Shown here piece after piece: positions 61,930-64,000 of a stretch of 64,000 nt of DNA. Source of the DNA: Anoxybacillus ayderensis (GTDB taxonomy: Bacteria > Bacillota > Bacilli > Bacillales > Anoxybacillaceae); assembly GCF_000833605.1 (NCBI RefSeq), contig NZ_JXTG01000013.1, forward strand, positions 1 to 64,000. Direction: 5' to 3'. The notes under the pieces were generated by a model, which was given only the letters and a program-made list of their open reading frames with translations, was not told the DNA's origin and did no database searches. A program made the position numbers and the translations under genes. Positions within the stretch are counted from its first letter, which is position 1, and each line of letters starts with the position of its first letter.

Positions 61930-64000
61930 ATGCTGCAATACAACTTAGGAACAGGCGAGTATAAAAACTGGATCGTATCAGAAGTCGCATTCAACCCGCA
62001 TGCGCTCGGAAAATGCGAAGCGATTATGGCGCTTGGCAACGGGTATATGGGGCTTCGTTCAGCGACGGAAGAATCGTACGTCGGGCAAGTGCGCAATTTG
62101 TTTGTCGCCGGTACGTTTAACCAGTTTGATGAATATGAAGTGACGGAACTGCCGAATGCACCAGATGTCGTTGAGTTAGACATTTGGTTAAATGGCGAAA
62201 AGTTTTCGTTGGAAAAAGGGAAAATCATTCATTATCGCCGCGACTTAAATGTGAAAGATGCGGAATTAGTGCGCCACATCATTTGGGAAAATACGCGCGG
62301 CGAGCAGTTTGAGCTTACGTTCCGCCGCTTTGTGTCGCTAAAAAACTTACATCTCATCGGCATGAAGATGGAAATAAGACCGCTCAATTGCGACGCGGAC
62401 GTTCACATTACATCCGGCATTAACGGGCAAATGACAAATAGCGGAGCGCAACATTTTCACGAAGGAGAAAAGCGCATTTTTGATAAAAAATATTTGCAAC
62501 TTATTCAAACGACGACGGAATCGAAAATTGATTTTGTCGTCAATGCGGTCCATCGATATATGATTGACGGAAAAGAAGTCGAAACAGAGCCGCGCATGGC
62601 GATCGACCGCCGCAAAGTGTTTATTCAAGTATCGTTTCATGTCAAAAAGGGAGAGGCGTTCACGTTTGAAAAGCTCGCCAACGTGTACACAAGCCGCGAC
62701 AAAGCGTACGACCATGACGCATACAGCCTTGATGTGATGCGACAAGAGGCGCTCAACGACTTAAAAGAAGAAGCGAAAAAAGGGTACGATGCGCTCTTTT
62801 CCGAAAACGTTTCGGAATGGAAAAAACGTTGGGAGCAAATGAACATTACGATCGAAAGCGAAAACGAATTTGACCAGCTTGCGATTCGCTTTGCGCATTA
62901 CCATTTAATCATTATGACGCCAGCGCATGACGCGCGCTTTGGGGTTGCGGCAAAAGGGTTAACAGGCGAAGGATATAAAGGTCATTCGTTTTGGGATACA
63001 GAAATTTTCATTTTGCCGTTTTTCACATACACGTTCCCACATATTGCCCGCAGCTTGCTTGAATATCGTTACAACACGATTGAAGGGGCGCGCCGAAAAG
63101 CGAGAGCGAACGGCTATGAAGGAGCGATGTATCCGTGGGAGTCAGCGTTTACAGGCGATGAAGTGACACCGGTATGGGGCGCGGTTGATATTGTGACAGG
63201 AAAAGCGACGAAAATTTGGTCTGGCTTTATCGAGCAACATATTACGAGCGATATCGCGTTTGCGGTATGGCAATATTACAAAGTGACAGGCGATGAAGAT
63301 TTTATGAAACGTTGTGGCTATGAAATGTTGTTTGATACCGCGACGTTTTGGGCGAGCCGATTAGAATGGAACGAAGAAAAGAAACAATATCACATTAACG
63401 ACGTCATCGGTCCAGATGAATATAAAGAGCACGTCAACAACAACGCCTTTACGAACTATATGGCGCATTGGAACATTGAAACAGCGATTCGCTATTATGA
63501 AAGATTAAAAGAAAGCGATCCGGCATTGCTTGACGCGTTACACGAAAAAATTGGCGTGCATGAAGCATATAAAAAATGGAAAGAAAAAGTCGATCTCATT
63601 TACTTGCCGCAGCCGCGCGAAGAAGATCTTGTCATTCCGCAAGATGATACGTATTTAACAAAACAAATTATCGACTTAACGAAATATAAAAAGCAAACGC
63701 GCGTCGGCACAATTTTTGAAGATTACAACCTTGAACAAGTGAACAACATTCAAGTATCGAAACAAGCGGACATTATGGTGTTGTTTTACTTGCTAGAAAA
63801 TAAGTTTTCACAAGAAGTGAAACGAGCGAACTGGAACTATTATGAGCCAAAAACGCTTCACGATTCATCGCTCAGTTTATCGACACATTGCATTTTAGCG
63901 AGCGATATGGACGATCGCGAGCTAGCGTATCAATTGTTTGAACAAGCATCCCGCATCGACTTAGGTCCGAATATGAAATCATCGGATCACGGCATGCATA
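61930..64000 (+). CDS. GH65 family disaccharide phosphorylase (maltose/kojibiose type), cut by the window end
   Basis: 690 codons are visible without a stop; family members are about 750-790 long, so the C-terminal end is missing. An N-terminal beta-sandwich (LGNGYMGLRSATEESY) leads to an (alpha/alpha)6 barrel with GHSFWDTEIF, PWESAFTGDEVTP and the general acid E497 in IGPDEYKEHVNNN. These enzymes split an alpha-linked glucobiose with phosphate to beta-glucose 1-phosphate and glucose in the cytosol. Linkage specificity cannot be read. AGGAAAGGGAG precedes ATG 61930. Confidence 0.9.
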   Translation, partial: MLQYNLGTGEYKNWIVSEVAFNPHALGKCEAIMALGNGYMGLRSATEESYVGQVRNLFVAGTFNQFDEYEVTELPNAPDVVELDIWLNGEKFSLEKGKIIHYRRDLNVKDAELVRHIIWENTRGEQFELTFRRFVSLKNLHLIGMKMEIRPLNCDADVHITSGINGQMTNSGAQHFHEGEKRIFDKKYLQLIQTTTESKIDFVVNAVHRYMIDGKEVETEPRMAIDRRKVFIQVSFHVKKGEAFTFEKLANVYTSRDKAYDHDAYSLDVMRQEALNDLKEEAKKGYDALFSENVSEWKKRWEQMNITIESENEFDQLAIRFAHYHLIIMTPAHDARFGVAAKGLTGEGYKGHSFWDTEIFILPFFTYTFPHIARSLLEYRYNTIEGARRKARANGYEGAMYPWESAFTGDEVTPVWGAVDIVTGKATKIWSGFIEQHITSDIAFAVWQYYKVTGDEDFMKRCGYEMLFDTATFWASRLEWNEEKKQYHINDVIGPDEYKEHVNNNAFTNYMAHWNIETAIRYYERLKESDPALLDALHEKIGVHEAYKKWKEKVDLIYLPQPREEDLVIPQDDTYLTKQIIDLTKYKKQTRVGTIFEDYNLEQVNNIQVSKQADIMVLFYLLENKFSQEVKRANWNYYEPKTLHDSSLSLSTHCILASDMDDRELAYQLFEQASRIDLGPNMKSSDHGMH

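Overview
The window looks like chromosome of a thermophilic, low-to-mid GC Bacillaceae bacterium of the Anoxybacillus/Geobacillus type. The evidence is strong AGGAGG-type ribosome binding sites, a Bacillus-style ansR/ansA/ansB locus, a Mn-type yybP-ykoY leader, a KinB-like kinase, glcDF with a CdaR-type regulator, and a CRISPR repeat of the kind seen in these genera. This placement rests on gene content; no rRNA gene is present to confirm it.

Region 1, about 1-22.5 kb, is a metal (mainly copper) handling island that begins in an IS1182-like transposase remnant. It holds a His-rich Cu ATPase with a cupredoxin, DUF2933 and DUF302 proteins, a Met/His-rich cell-wall-binding lipoprotein, a small exported Met-rich protein, a histidine kinase/response regulator pair with a TVP38-like membrane protein, an F510_1955-family lipoprotein, a DsbD-like membrane protein with a SHOCT protein, a membrane-anchored TlpA thioredoxin, CcdA, csoR-copA-copZ, a 19-cysteine copper-storage protein, a multicopper oxidase lipoprotein, a C39-like peptidase and an asparagine synthetase. 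The main discovery is here: ten promoters share one 32-bp layout, TCCAYA-N5-TkCAwA-N9-(-10), with hexamers exactly 11 bp apart and no -35 box. This is what an OmpR/PhoB-type activator site looks like. One copy precedes the kinase/regulator operon itself. I infer a regulon for extracytoplasmic metal and thiol handling run by this two-component pair, while CsoR separately controls the cytosolic copA-copZ arm through an operator inside a sigma-A promoter.

Region 2, about 22.6-33 kb, is a defence and mobile region: type I restriction-modification (hsdM-hsdS-hsdR), a YgjP-like metallopeptidase, a PemK/MazF-type toxin with a small antitoxin candidate, two different Rpn-family PD-(D/E)XK nucleases, a 52-bp exact relic of one of them, a tRNA-like 3' fragment, and a broken aldo/keto reductase 3' end.

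Region 3, about 33-41 kb, has an EamA exporter, azlCD, a small His/Tyr-rich protein with a Ser/Thr kinase, the asparagine catabolism locus (ansR divergent from ansA-ansB and a malic enzyme), a histidine kinase fragment, and an orphan CRISPR of three repeats. A DUF3990-type ADP-ribosyltransferase-like toxin pair follows.

Region 4, about 42-64 kb, is mostly core chromosome: a methyltransferase, a glycosyltransferase/HipA-like/DUF6044/GT2 cluster, an MFS exporter, a KinB-like kinase, an amino acid permease, ykoY with its riboswitch, ferritin, a PIN-type toxin pair, a DnaD-like protein, glcF-glcD, a CdaR-type regulator, a chemotaxis receptor, and a LacI-type regulator next to a GH65 phosphorylase that runs off the end. 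The last two share an identical 17-bp operator.
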